64,000 bases of DNA. It comes from Bacteroidales bacterium. Its GTDB lineage: Bacteria; Bacteroidota; Bacteroidia; Bacteroidales; JAQUTK01. Positions 8,782 to 17,515 of the stretch are shown here, one piece after another. Where the stretch lies: positions 62,001 to 126,000 of the forward strand of contig JAQUTK010000004.1 of assembly GCA_028709785.1 (NCBI GenBank), written 5' to 3'. The position numbers and the translations under genes were made by a program. Each line of letters begins with the position of its first letter. Position 1 is the stretch's first letter. The notes under the pieces were generated by a model. The model saw only the letters and a list, made by a program, of their open reading frames with translations, did not search any database and had not been told where the DNA came from.

Positions 8782-9624
8782 ATGAGAAGAAAAGTATTTG
8801 TTTTTATGGTTGCTCTGCTGTCAATGACTGCGCAAGTCTCCATGTCACAGCAACAGCGACCCGGACCTCAACCTGCTCCGGAAACCGGAGAAAAGTTTAA
8901 AATTGGAATGGCAGGATATACCTTTGCAAAGTTTGACATAGACAAAACGCTTGAGACTATGCAGCGGGTAGATGTCCATTACCTTTGCATTAAAGACTTT
9001 CACCTTCCGCTAACAAGCACAGACGAACAGATCGCCGCATTTCATGCCAAACTAAAATCAAAAGGAGTAACAGGCTATGCGGTTGGTCCGATCTATATGA
9101 AATCAGAAGCTGAAATCGATCGGGCGTTCGAATATGCAAAGCGGGTTGGTGTCAAACTGATTGTCGGAGTTCCCAACTATGACCTTCTACCCTACGTGGA
9201 TAAAAAAGTCAAAGAGTATAATTTCCATTATGCCATCCATCTTCACGGACCTGATATTGCAACCTATCCCGACGCTGAAGATGTCTGGAATCATGTAAAA
9301 GGTTTGGACCCCAGAATTGGCATGTGCCTGGATATTGGTCATGATACAAGAAATGGCAAAGATCCGGTAGCCGATCTGAAGAAATATAAATCGCGTGTCT
9401 TTGACGTACACATCAAAGATGTAACAGGAAGCACAAAACTAGGATATTCACTTGAAGTAGGTCGTGGCATCATCGATTTTCCTGCATTTGTAAAGATGCT
9501 TCGCAAGGTGGGCTATTCAGGTATGTGCAGTCTCGAACATGAAAAAGATATGTCCGATCCTTTTATGGGTATTGCTGAATCAATTGGTTATTTTAGAGGA
9601 GTCATCCGTTCTGTCAAGAAATAA
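8782..9624 (+). CDS. Secreted sugar phosphate isomerase/epimerase-like TIM-barrel protein
   Basis: The protein has 280 residues. It starts with a signal peptide (hydrophobic to about residue 22, VSMSQQQ), followed by a Pro/Gln-rich linker and an AP-endonuclease-2/xylose-isomerase-like TIM barrel. Family-like metal-site segments include NYAIHLHGPD-type (here HYAIHLHGPDIATYP), GMCLDIGHDTRNG, VFDVHIKD and CSLEHEKD, giving the usual Glu/Asp/His ligands. These proteins usually interconvert keto-sugars or inositols, and exported versions are common in gut Bacteroidota. The substrate is unknown. It stands alone and shares a bidirectional terminator with ispG. Confidence 0.8.
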   Translation: MRRKVFVFMVALLSMTAQVSMSQQQRPGPQPAPETGEKFKIGMAGYTFAKFDIDKTLETMQRVDVHYLCIKDFHLPLTSTDEQIAAFHAKLKSKGVTGYAVGPIYMKSEAEIDRAFEYAKRVGVKLIVGVPNYDLLPYVDKKVKEYNFHYAIHLHGPDIATYPDAEDVWNHVKGLDPRIGMCLDIGHDTRNGKDPVADLKKYKSRVFDVHIKDVTGSTKLGYSLEVGRGIIDFPAFVKMLRKVGYSGMCSLEHEKDMSDPFMGIAESIGYFRGVIRSVKK

Positions 9625-9670
9625 ACACACAACGAACAGCCCCTTGAAAACAATCCAATTATACTTTTCA

Positions 9671-9712
9671 ATAAACAGAAAGAGCGGTATTTCTACCGCT
9701 CTTTCTGTTTAT
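9671..9712. terminator. Bidirectional terminator between convergent genes
   Basis: A 19-bp perfect inverted repeat (9671-9689 with 9694-9712, loop TTTC) ends in T-rich arms on both strands. It lies between the TIM-barrel stop (9624) and the ispG stop (9721). Confidence 0.85.
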
Positions 9713-9720
9713 TCTGTAGA

Positions 9721-11472
9721 TTATACCCGCTCTTTCCAGTCCCCATTCGCTTTAATCAGTGCGATCAGTTTATCAACAGCCTCCTCTTCGGGAATATTCT
9801 TTTCGATACAGACTTTCCCTTTATAAAGACTCACTTTGCCACGAGCAGCGCCCACGTAACCATAATCTGCATCGGCCATCTCTCCGGGTCCATTAACTAT
9901 GCAGCCCATAATTCCTATTTTCAAGCCGGTCAGATGTGAAGTTGCCGCTTTGATTCGGGCAATCGTCTGTTGCAAATCAAACAGCGTACGACCACATCCG
10001 GGACAAGAGATGTATTCCGTTTTGGTGACACGCTTACGTGCCGCTTGTAAAATTCCAAAGGAAAGCGAGATCAATGCCTCCGATGGTATTTTACCTTCAT
10101 TATGAAGGCACACTCCATCCGCAAGATCATCCATAAAGAAAAGGCCAAAATCCGCAGCAGCTTTCAACTGAAGATCTTCCAGACAATCCTCATGATAGGT
10201 ACGGGAAAGTACCACAGGCACATTACAATCTGCTTTCATCAGTTGGAAAATCGCAGCCCTTTGTTCACCTACCCCATTACGATGGTGGGTTTCAAGTAAT
10301 AATACAGCAAGTTCATCCTTTTGCATCGTTGCAATCAGTTCAGAAGTCAGTCCTGAATAATCACTCCGATAAAAATGCAACCCACCGGCATAGATAACAG
10401 TAGAAGAAACCTGATAAGGAAGCACAACATCCGCTTTCAGCAAATCGGAAAAATTCTGAGGATCACAACTCACAACAAGCGGAAAAGTCAGGTTGCATCC
10501 GGGGATCGTTCGCACCTTTCGACGAAATAAAGGACCATCCGTTAACGTAGAAAAGACCGGACAATAACCTGAAATATAGGGATGACCGACACGTTCAGAT
10601 AAATAGGTTACCAGTTTACGAGCCACCGGCACTTCCACTTCCGGTTCCTCGCTCAACGATACCCGAATCGTATCACCAATACCATCAGCGAGCAAGGCAC
10701 CGATACCGACAGCCGATTTCACACGGCCATCTTCACCGTCACCCGCTTCCGTCACACCCAAATGTAACGGATATCGCATCCCTTCCATTTGCATTGTCTC
10801 TACAAGCATACGTACGGTAGTCACCATAATGACTGTATTGGATGCTTTGATAGAAATCGCCACATCCGAAAAATTCTCTTCCTTGCAGATCCTCAGAAAC
10901 TCCATACATGATTCCACCATTCCACCCGGTGTATCACCATATCGGCTCATGATCCGATCAGACAACGAGCCGTGGTTGACACCGATCCGTAAAGCAGTAT
11001 GATGCTTTTTGCAAATATCCAGCAATGGAAGAAACCGAGCTCTGAGTCTGGCTAGTTCAGCTGCATACTCATCGTCCGTGTAGGTCAATTCAGTAAATAC
11101 ACGCGCAGGATCCACAAAGTTGCCGGGATTGATACGTACTTTCTCAACTACAGCAGCTGCAACTTCTGCCGCTTTCGGATTAAAATGAATATCTGCAACG
11201 AGCGGTTGATTATATCCCCGAGCTGTTAATTGTTTACGGATTTCAGCCAGATTCGTAGCTTCCCGTTCACCCTGAGCAGTCAAACGAACGTAATCAGCAC
11301 CCGCTTCAATAATCCGTATGCATTGTTCAACGCTCCCTTTTGTATCCATCGTTGACGTGTTTGTCATTGATTGAATACGTATCGGATGGTTACCACCCAA
11401 CGGAACAGTACCTACAGAAACTTCAGAAGAGAGTCTCCGTCTGTAATTAAACAAATCAACTACAAAGCTCAT
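9721..11472 (-). CDS. ispG: 4-hydroxy-3-methylbut-2-enyl diphosphate synthase (large form)
   Basis: IspG/GcpE reduces methylerythritol cyclodiphosphate to HMBPP, the penultimate step of the MEP isoprenoid pathway, using a 4Fe-4S cluster. At 583 residues it is the large form with an insert domain between the TIM barrel and the Fe-S domain, as in Bacteroidota and plants, against about 370 in E. coli. The N-terminal barrel includes QSMTNTSTMDT, VRLTAQG and VRINPGNF. The C-terminal cluster domain has CPGCGRTLFD and GIMGCIVNGPGEMADADYGY. It is the last gene of the lrp-rpoN-PAP2-purE-ispG run, 5 bases after purE. Confidence 0.95.
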   Translation of the reverse strand: MSFVVDLFNYRRRLSSEVSVGTVPLGGNHPIRIQSMTNTSTMDTKGSVEQCIRIIEAGADYVRLTAQGEREATNLAEIRKQLTARGYNQPLVADIHFNPKAAEVAAAVVEKVRINPGNFVDPARVFTELTYTDDEYAAELARLRARFLPLLDICKKHHTALRIGVNHGSLSDRIMSRYGDTPGGMVESCMEFLRICKEENFSDVAISIKASNTVIMVTTVRMLVETMQMEGMRYPLHLGVTEAGDGEDGRVKSAVGIGALLADGIGDTIRVSLSEEPEVEVPVARKLVTYLSERVGHPYISGYCPVFSTLTDGPLFRRKVRTIPGCNLTFPLVVSCDPQNFSDLLKADVVLPYQVSSTVIYAGGLHFYRSDYSGLTSELIATMQKDELAVLLLETHHRNGVGEQRAAIFQLMKADCNVPVVLSRTYHEDCLEDLQLKAAADFGLFFMDDLADGVCLHNEGKIPSEALISLSFGILQAARKRVTKTEYISCPGCGRTLFDLQQTIARIKAATSHLTGLKIGIMGCIVNGPGEMADADYGYVGAARGKVSLYKGKVCIEKNIPEEEAVDKLIALIKANGDWKERV

Positions 11473-11477
11473 ACTTC

Positions 11478-11984
11478 TCAGTTCGTTTTATACTCGTATT
11501 TTACCTGCTTCAGCTCCTCATTTGCTTTCACAATCTTCTTTTTCAAATCCTCTTTATAAGCAGCAAAGCGAGTTTGCAGTTCGGCGTCACCCAATGCCAA
11601 TATCTGTACCGCAAGAATAGCGGCATTTAACGATGCATTGATACCTACTGTCGCTACCGGGATCCCGGGAGGCATCTGCACAATAGCCAACAGCGCATCC
11701 ATACCATCCAGAGAAGCATTGATAGGCACCCCAATAACCGGTAGTGTTGTCATAGCAGCTATGACTCCAGGGAGATGCGCAGCCATTCCTGCAGCAGCAA
11801 TGATCACTTTAATACCCTGATCGGATGCATTTCGGGCAAACTGTTCCACATCTTCGGGAGTACGATGCGCAGACAAAGCATTTATTTCAAAGGGGATTTT
11901 AAAATCGTTCAACAACTCGGCGGCTTTGCTCATGACCGGAAGGTCAGATGTGCTGCCCATGATTATACTAACTACAGGTTTCAT
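11478..11984 (-). CDS. purE: N5-carboxyaminoimidazole ribonucleotide mutase
   Basis: This 168-residue class I PurE moves the carboxylate of N5-CAIR to form CAIR in purine synthesis. The signature is [12 protein letters not shown], then [13 protein letters not shown] and [19 protein letters not shown], which carry the phosphate- and base-binding residues and the catalytic His. The lysine-rich C-terminal tail is slightly longer than usual. No purK is in the window. Confidence 0.95.
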   Translation of the reverse strand: MKPVVSIIMGSTSDLPVMSKAAELLNDFKIPFEINALSAHRTPEDVEQFARNASDQGIKVIIAAAGMAAHLPGVIAAMTTLPVIGVPINASLDGMDALLAIVQMPPGIPVATVGINASLNAAILAVQILALGDAELQTRFAAYKEDLKKKIVKANEELKQVKYEYKTN

Positions 11985-11996
11985 ATATCTAAACTA

Positions 11997-12626
11997 TTAA
12001 AATGATATCATTGAAAATAACGGACTTGCACCCACACAAAGCAATCCAACAACAAATCCGGCATATACCTGAGCTGGTGTGTGTGCCTGAAGCACTATAC
12101 GCGATGATGCCAGAAATCCTGCCAGTATGATGATGCTTACGATCAAAGACAAAGGCATCAGGTGCATCAGAACGCTCACAGAAATTACTCCACCAAGCAA
12201 ACCGCCAATTCCCGTCATATGCGCACTGATCTTCCATTTAAACGTTATGATTGTTACAACAACCAAAGCCAGCATAGCTCCAAACACATAGTGAATTACG
12301 AACACCGGCACATGCATGCGGTGGATAGTTGCAGCCAAAGCACCATACGAAAGTATAACGGTGATAAAGGGGAAAATGCGTTCCTTCCGTTCTCTGATTG
12401 AAAGCGTTTGAATCAGATGAAAAAGTCTCATCATCAAAAACATGAGAATAGGTATTGCTATTGTATAGCCTAGCAAGACAGCAGCAAAAATCAATTTGGT
12501 ACGAATATCAAGCATCGCCATAAATGTAAATTGCATCATCAGTAAGATGCCGTACGGCAACATAAAAAGCGGATGCACCAATGCAGAAAAGAAGGAAGCA
12601 CAAAACTTCTCAATAAGATTATTCAT
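11997..12626 (-). CDS. PAP2-like integral membrane protein with altered active site
   Basis: This 209-residue protein has about six membrane segments and resembles the PAP2 (type 2 phosphatidic acid phosphatase) fold. A RERKERIFPF segment sits where motif 1 belongs, ISAHMTGIGGLLGG matches the SGH motif 2, and ASSRIVLQAHTPAQVYAGFVVG matches motif 3 (SRxxxxxHxxxD). The Arg and His of motif 3 are kept, but the Asp that normally supports the His is Gln. It may be a divergent lipid phosphatase or a non-catalytic relative. It sits two bases after rpoN and 12 before purE, so it is co-transcribed. Confidence 0.7.
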   Translation of the reverse strand: MNNLIEKFCASFFSALVHPLFMLPYGILLMMQFTFMAMLDIRTKLIFAAVLLGYTIAIPILMFLMMRLFHLIQTLSIRERKERIFPFITVILSYGALAATIHRMHVPVFVIHYVFGAMLALVVVTIITFKWKISAHMTGIGGLLGGVISVSVLMHLMPLSLIVSIIILAGFLASSRIVLQAHTPAQVYAGFVVGLLCVGASPLFSMISF

Positions 12627-12628
12627 AA

Positions 12629-14101
12629 TTATAAGTTGTAAGACTCTTTTCTCACCTTTGAGGTAGGGATATTTAGTTGTTGTCTATATTTAGCCACAGT
12701 ACGTCTCGCCATTGTAAAACCTTTCTCCTGCATCATCGCAGCCAGCTGATCATCATTCATCGGATTATCGTGATCCTCTTCTTTTATCGCATCCAGTATC
12801 ATCTGCTCTAACTCTTTAAAGGAAGTCTCTTCTCCTCTGTCATTCAGCAGATACTCTTTAAAAAAGAACTTCAGGGGGAAAATACCATATCGTGTTTGAA
12901 CGTATTTATTGATCGTTGCCCGCGAAACAGTTGAAATATCATATCCGGTCATATCCGCGATATCTTTCAGGATCATCGGACGTAACAACGCCGCATCTCC
13001 CTCAAAGAAGAATTTGCGCTGAATCTTCGTGATGGCTACCATCACCGAAAGCAAGGTGGTTTGCCGTTGCTTAATCGCATTGATAAATCCCGATGCAGCC
13101 TCTAGTTTTTGTTTGATGTATGCCACCGCTGAACGTCTTTCCGCCGAACGGTTTTTCTCGTTCGACTGATAATCCGTTACCATCTCCACATAAGAAGGAC
13201 TGACTTTAAGTTCGGGTATTCTTGAATTGATAAGTGATACGGATAATTCTCCCTCATCATCCACCTCCACATTAAAATCGGGAATGATATGCATCAGTTT
13301 CTCGTTGTTACCTTCATCCATACCACCCAGCGGCTTGGGATCGAGCTTCTTAATGACATCAATCGCCTCTTTCAGTTCCTCTTCATTCAGAGTCAACTTG
13401 GTCATAATGGACTCATATCGTTGAGAAGCAAAGTCATCAAAAGCTTCTTCCAATATTCGAAAAGCATTCTCTCTGGCAGCCGTATAACGCAATCGTTCTA
13501 CCTGAAGCAACAAACATTCTTGCAAGTCACGTGCCCCTATGCCTGCCGGATCAAAATCCTGAATGACTTCCAACATGGCTTGCAGCTGATTGGTGGATAC
13601 ATCTACTCCGACTGAAAAAGCGAGGTCATCAGAAAGTCTTTCAAGAGGGATACGCAAATATCCATCTTCATCGAGATTACCGATGAGAAACTCACCGATC
13701 TTCATCTCTTCCTCTGTCAGTTCTCTGCTTTTCAGCTGGTCCAATACCCCTTCTATCGCAGAAACTCCGGCAGAAAAAGGAATCTCTTCCCGTTTTTCTC
13801 CTTTGGAGTAGTTATTTGTCTGTAATCTATAGTCCGGTATATCTTCTTCACTCATGTAGTCACCAAGAATCAGGTCATCAGCAGATTCCTGTCCGGCACC
13901 ACTCTCATTATCCTCCGTAACAATATCAGAAGAAGAGAGTGGATCATCAGTCTCTGACTCTTCCAATGCTTCGTTTTCCTCCATGTTCTTACGCACAAGG
14001 TCTTCCATCTCCACAGTAGTCGCTTCCAACAGTTTGGCAGCAAGTACCTGTTGCGGAGAGAGTCGTTGAACGAGCTTCTGCTGTAATTGTTGTTTGAGCA
14101 T
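12629..14101 (-). CDS. rpoN: RNA polymerase sigma-54 factor
   Basis: This 490-residue RpoN directs RNA polymerase to -24/-12 promoters that need AAA+ activators. Region I is the N-terminal Gln/Leu-rich segment (LKQQLQQKLVQRLSPQQVLAAKLL). It is followed by an acidic region II (DDPLSSSDIVTEDNESG), the core-binding region and the DNA-binding domain with the RpoN box ARRTVAKYRQQLNIPTS. It ends a few residues after the RpoN box, as expected. No enhancer-binding activator is in the window. It follows the Lrp-family gene by 8 bases. Confidence 0.95.
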   Translation of the reverse strand: MLKQQLQQKLVQRLSPQQVLAAKLLEATTVEMEDLVRKNMEENEALEESETDDPLSSSDIVTEDNESGAGQESADDLILGDYMSEEDIPDYRLQTNNYSKGEKREEIPFSAGVSAIEGVLDQLKSRELTEEEMKIGEFLIGNLDEDGYLRIPLERLSDDLAFSVGVDVSTNQLQAMLEVIQDFDPAGIGARDLQECLLLQVERLRYTAARENAFRILEEAFDDFASQRYESIMTKLTLNEEELKEAIDVIKKLDPKPLGGMDEGNNEKLMHIIPDFNVEVDDEGELSVSLINSRIPELKVSPSYVEMVTDYQSNEKNRSAERRSAVAYIKQKLEAASGFINAIKQRQTTLLSVMVAITKIQRKFFFEGDAALLRPMILKDIADMTGYDISTVSRATINKYVQTRYGIFPLKFFFKEYLLNDRGEETSFKELEQMILDAIKEEDHDNPMNDDQLAAMMQEKGFTMARRTVAKYRQQLNIPTSKVRKESYNL

Positions 14102-14109
14102 TATTGTCG

Positions 14110-14586
14110 TTACTTTTCAGATTCCAGATCATCCAGGGGCACTTGTTTGCGAAATGCCTCTTTGAATGCAATAATTGTTTCTGTCCGGGATAGTCCTAAC
14201 GGTTGAAGCTTGTTATGAATAATAGAGAGTAAATGCTGGTTGTTTTTTGAATAGATCTTTATGAACATGTCATATCCACCGGTCGTATAATAACATTCTA
14301 CTACTTCAGGTATCTTTTTCAATTTAACCAGCACCTCCTCGAAATGACTGGGATCCTTAAAAAAGAGACCAACAAAAGCGCAGGTCTGATACCCTACCAT
14401 CGTCGGATCAATGACAAACTCCGAGCCTTTTATCACCCCCAATGAAGTCAGCTTCTGAATCCGTTGATGGATGGCAGCGCCCGAAACGCCACACTCACGT
14501 GCAACCTCAAGAAAAGGTATACGCGCATTATCCACAATCATTTTGAGAATCTTTTCGTCTAATTCGTCCAGTTGATGATGTGCCAT
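14110..14586 (-). CDS. Lrp/AsnC-family transcriptional regulator
   Basis: This 158-residue protein has an N-terminal winged HTH (LDEKILKMIVDNARIPFLEVARECGVS, recognition helix AIHQRIQKLTSLGVI) and a C-terminal RAM ligand-binding domain (TCAFVGLFF, VVECYYTTGGYDMFIKIYSK). Such proteins bind amino acids and control metabolism. It is the first gene of the operon with rpoN, preceded by a good promoter, so it may be autoregulated. The effector is unknown. Confidence 0.92.
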   Translation of the reverse strand: MAHHQLDELDEKILKMIVDNARIPFLEVARECGVSGAAIHQRIQKLTSLGVIKGSEFVIDPTMVGYQTCAFVGLFFKDPSHFEEVLVKLKKIPEVVECYYTTGGYDMFIKIYSKNNQHLLSIIHNKLQPLGLSRTETIIAFKEAFRKQVPLDDLESEK

Positions 14587-14609
14587 ACTAATCCTCTTTT
14601 TATTTTAGG

Positions 14610-14640
14610 CAAAGATATATAAAATAAATTTAGCTACAAC
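14610..14640 (-). promoter_or_regulatory. Promoter of the lrp-rpoN-purE-ispG operon
   Basis: On the minus strand GTTG (14640-14637) is followed after 19 bases by TATCTTTG (14617-14610). This is the Bacteroidota -33/-7 layout, with a one-base change in the -33. The ATG is at 14586. Confidence 0.65.
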
Positions 14641-14657
14641 CCTTGGTTGATTCGTTC

Positions 14658-15830
14658 TCAGATCTCGGTAATATTCTTAAACGCATTCCATCCAGTGCTT
14701 CTCATATAGGCACCTTTTGATCCTTTTGGGACGGTCAGTTTACAAGTCGTTTTATCGACCTGATCAAACGTGCTGGCAGCTATGGACGGAGGAACCGAAC
14801 CGGCACAAACGATTTCAGACAAAGTCTTGCTGTTCTTGAATGCATCTTCGCCAATTTCCTTAACGCTGGCAGGGATATTCAGGGAGATAAGGAAGATACT
14901 CATTGGAAAAGCTCCTTTACCAATTGTTGTCAATCCCTCAGACAAAGAGAGTGATTTGATGCCCTGACATCCCCAAAAGCTACCTTCGCCAATCTTTTTC
15001 ACACCCTTTCCGATTACAATATCAGAAAGTTTCAGACAGCCTTCAAAACAAAAAAAGTCCAGAGAAACGACAGCATCAGGAACGTTCAGAGATGTCAACG
15101 CTGTGCAATTTTGGAAAGCAAAAAATTCTATTCTGTTCAAAGTAGCGGGGAAAGTGATACCGGTTAACCCTTTGCAACCTCTGAAAGAACCTCCACCAAT
15201 AGCTTCCACTCCTTCAGGAACGGCATATTCGCCTTTCTTTCCGGTTGGATATATTACCAATCTCTTTTTATCTTTCGAATAAACCACACTGTCCATCGAA
15301 GAATATATTTCATTATCAGGCGCAACAGCTATTCCGGTCAGACTATCGCAGCCATGAAAAGCACGGTCAGCAATTAATCGGACCTGAGAAGGAATATAGA
15401 TGGATTTCAGTCCAACGCAACTATCAAAAGCGGACATACCTATCGCAACGATATTTGAAGGCAGTGATATTGATTTCAGACCGGCACAACCAGCAAACAT
15501 CTTTTTTGTTATCTCATTCTCTTTCGCCCTTACATTTTCAGTCTTCTTTCCAAAAACGACTTCATATGTACCGTCTCCTACCAGAGTAGATTGCGACAGA
15601 TCCAGAAAAGACAGGTTTTTCAAACTTCGCAGAGTAGACACGTCATTTCCATTGAGCGGACCTTTTACTGTCAATTGTGTTATATCTTCAAGAGATTTGA
15701 AATCTTTCAATTGAGAAAGAAGTGTTCCAGCTTCTTTCACAGTAACCTCCGTATTCGGTTTACAAGAAGCAAAAATAGCACACACAACTCCTAACATTAG
15801 TGCTGAGATCAGTTTCGTCGGTTTCATCAT
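14658..15830 (-). CDS. BspA-like leucine-rich repeat lipoprotein
   Basis: This 390-residue protein starts with a lipoprotein signal (ALMLGVVCAIFASC, lipobox Cys at about residue 23). The rest is LRR_5 (Treponema/BspA-type) repeats of about 23 residues, with units such as FAGCAGLKSISLPSNIVAIG and FDSCVGLKSIYIPSQVRLIA. The C-terminal capping segment (TFDQVDKTTCKLTVPKGSKG...WNAFKNITEI) is shared with the protein at 18922-19698. BspA-like proteins are surface exposed and often bind host proteins or other bacteria; the ligand here is unknown. Translation may start at either of two adjacent ATGs. Confidence 0.85.
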   Translation of the reverse strand: MMKPTKLISALMLGVVCAIFASCKPNTEVTVKEAGTLLSQLKDFKSLEDITQLTVKGPLNGNDVSTLRSLKNLSFLDLSQSTLVGDGTYEVVFGKKTENVRAKENEITKKMFAGCAGLKSISLPSNIVAIGMSAFDSCVGLKSIYIPSQVRLIADRAFHGCDSLTGIAVAPDNEIYSSMDSVVYSKDKKRLVIYPTGKKGEYAVPEGVEAIGGGSFRGCKGLTGITFPATLNRIEFFAFQNCTALTSLNVPDAVVSLDFFCFEGCLKLSDIVIGKGVKKIGEGSFWGCQGIKSLSLSEGLTTIGKGAFPMSIFLISLNIPASVKEIGEDAFKNSKTLSEIVCAGSVPPSIAASTFDQVDKTTCKLTVPKGSKGAYMRSTGWNAFKNITEI

Positions 15831-15940
15831 TTTATCATTTTATCGTTGTCATTATTTAATTATCGTAGTGCAAAGATAAATATATTTACAAAAGTCACAT
15901 CCTTTACACTTGAATAAAAAGAATACATCATTCATCCATT

Positions 15941-17065
15941 TTACTTGCCTAGCAAGTTATACAGCCATTCCTTATCGGCATCATTACGAAGATCAATCAC
16001 TTTTCGGGACTTATCGGGAAGTACAAGAGTCATGTTTGGGATACCTGTCACCATATAATTATCGCGTACCTGACGGACCGTCAGATTACCTTCAACAGCC
16101 ATGCTGCGCCAAGGTATCTGTTCTTTTTCCATCAGTTCATACCATTGAGGGCGCGAATCGGGCTCATCCAGCGAAATATATGTCATATTGATATCCGTGC
16201 CCAGATCTTTATATATCTGCTTCATGAGAGGAATTGCTGCATGGCAGGGCCCACACCAGGAAGCTGAAAATAAGAGCAAGTTGGGTTTAGAGAAATCGCT
16301 GAGCACCAGTTCCTGTTGCCGGGTTTTGCAATTGGTCAGCTTTACATCCAACTGGAAAGCTTTGAAGAAAGGAACAGACTTGCCGATCATCTCTCCATAA
16401 TAAGTTGTCTGGGCCTCCTTAGAAAAGGCATTATAGACTCTTTGAAGGCTCTCCTTATCGGGGAATTTAGCCATGCTCAGATACACTTTTCGGACTAAAG
16501 CTCTCGACTGCGGAAACTCTTGAATCGTATTCAAGTACTCTTTTAGCAGTTCCTCTTTCGACTTTTGCGGATTTTCGGTATCTGTAAAAGTGCAGAACGA
16601 AGCAGGGACTGTTCCGACAGCGGTAAACTCAGAAGCAGGCTTGTCCATCTTGAATAAATCATTGGTCATTGCTCCGGATTGAACTTCATCCCGACGTACA
16701 AAACTGGCTTTAATATGCATTCCTGTCGATTCATCGGTCACAAACGGCAATGATCCGGAATGACCTTCAGTGGCAAAGCGAATAAAACCTCCGGGCTTAA
16801 AGTCACGAAGCCGAAGGTTGGATGTCATCCGATAAATAGAATCCGGAACGGAAAATGTCCAGTCGGAGCCATCTTTTGAGCTCCCCTTCACACGATATTC
16901 AAGATCTCGTCCCTCCGGATTCGGACCATAAAAGAGTACTGCCACCAAACTGTCGTACTTACAACCGATTAGTTCAAAGCGAAAACTAATCTCCTTGGGT
17001 GAGGCAACAAGTGAACTGGATGTAAGGAGAAAGAGAAGACTGAATACAAGAGTGTTTCTTTTCAT
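15941..17065 (-). CDS. TlpA/ResA-like exported thiol-disulfide oxidoreductase
   Basis: This 374-residue protein has a signal peptide (to about residue 21, LVASP). A DUF4369-like beta-rich N-terminal domain occupies residues 25-150, followed by a helical linker. The C-terminal thioredoxin fold has active site WCGPC at residues 270-274 and the cis-Pro loop TGIPNMTLV. Such periplasmic thioredoxins reduce or exchange disulfides, for example in cytochrome c maturation or stress response. It lies 10 bases after the YbjQ gene, so the two are probably co-transcribed. Confidence 0.85.
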   Translation of the reverse strand: MKRNTLVFSLLFLLTSSSLVASPKEISFRFELIGCKYDSLVAVLFYGPNPEGRDLEYRVKGSSKDGSDWTFSVPDSIYRMTSNLRLRDFKPGGFIRFATEGHSGSLPFVTDESTGMHIKASFVRRDEVQSGAMTNDLFKMDKPASEFTAVGTVPASFCTFTDTENPQKSKEELLKEYLNTIQEFPQSRALVRKVYLSMAKFPDKESLQRVYNAFSKEAQTTYYGEMIGKSVPFFKAFQLDVKLTNCKTRQQELVLSDFSKPNLLLFSASWCGPCHAAIPLMKQIYKDLGTDINMTYISLDEPDSRPQWYELMEKEQIPWRSMAVEGNLTVRQVRDNYMVTGIPNMTLVLPDKSRKVIDLRNDADKEWLYNLLGK

Positions 17066-17075
17066 AAATATCCTA

Positions 17076-17420
17076 TTAAATATTCTTGCGTTTGATCACC
17101 ACAGCCATCCCTATTGCAGAAACCATAAACATGGATTTACCTTTACCTGATATCTCATCAAAATCAATCTTTACTCCAACTATTGCATTGGCACCAAGCT
17201 CTATGGCACGCTGTTTCAGGTTACTGAAAGCTGTGTCATAAATCTTTTGTAGTTTGTTTTGATACGTTTGGGAGGTTCCACCAAAGAAGTCTGTTATAGA
17301 CGCTCCAAAATCTGAAAAGACATTCGTTCCAACGACTACATTTGTTGTAATCAGATCAATATACTTCTCTATTACGGCGTTCTCAATGGTATCGGTTGTT
17401 GTGATAAGGATGTTGTCCAT
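17076..17420 (-). CDS. YbjQ/UPF0145 family protein
   Basis: This 114-residue protein matches the YbjQ (DUF74) family: an ILITTTDTIEN start, VVVGTNVFSDFGASITDFFGG, and the typical RAIELGANAIVGVKIDFDEI. The family forms pentameric ring-like assemblies and has been called heavy-metal-binding, but its function is not established. A CAAAGATA (-7 on the minus strand) at 17455-17462 suggests its own promoter. Confidence 0.88.
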   Translation of the reverse strand: MDNILITTTDTIENAVIEKYIDLITTNVVVGTNVFSDFGASITDFFGGTSQTYQNKLQKIYDTAFSNLKQRAIELGANAIVGVKIDFDEISGKGKSMFMVSAIGMAVVIKRKNI

Positions 17421-17515
17421 GATATTCCTTTATTAATTATTGTTTTATAAAATACAAAGATAATCAACCTACTTTCATTTGACAGATATCTTATCGAGAT
17501 TAACACTATTCAAAC

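Noticed and set aside
12629-14101. Sigma-54 activator search around rpoN
   Set aside because: No AAA+ enhancer-binding protein is present in the window, so no sigma-54 regulon can be claimed.
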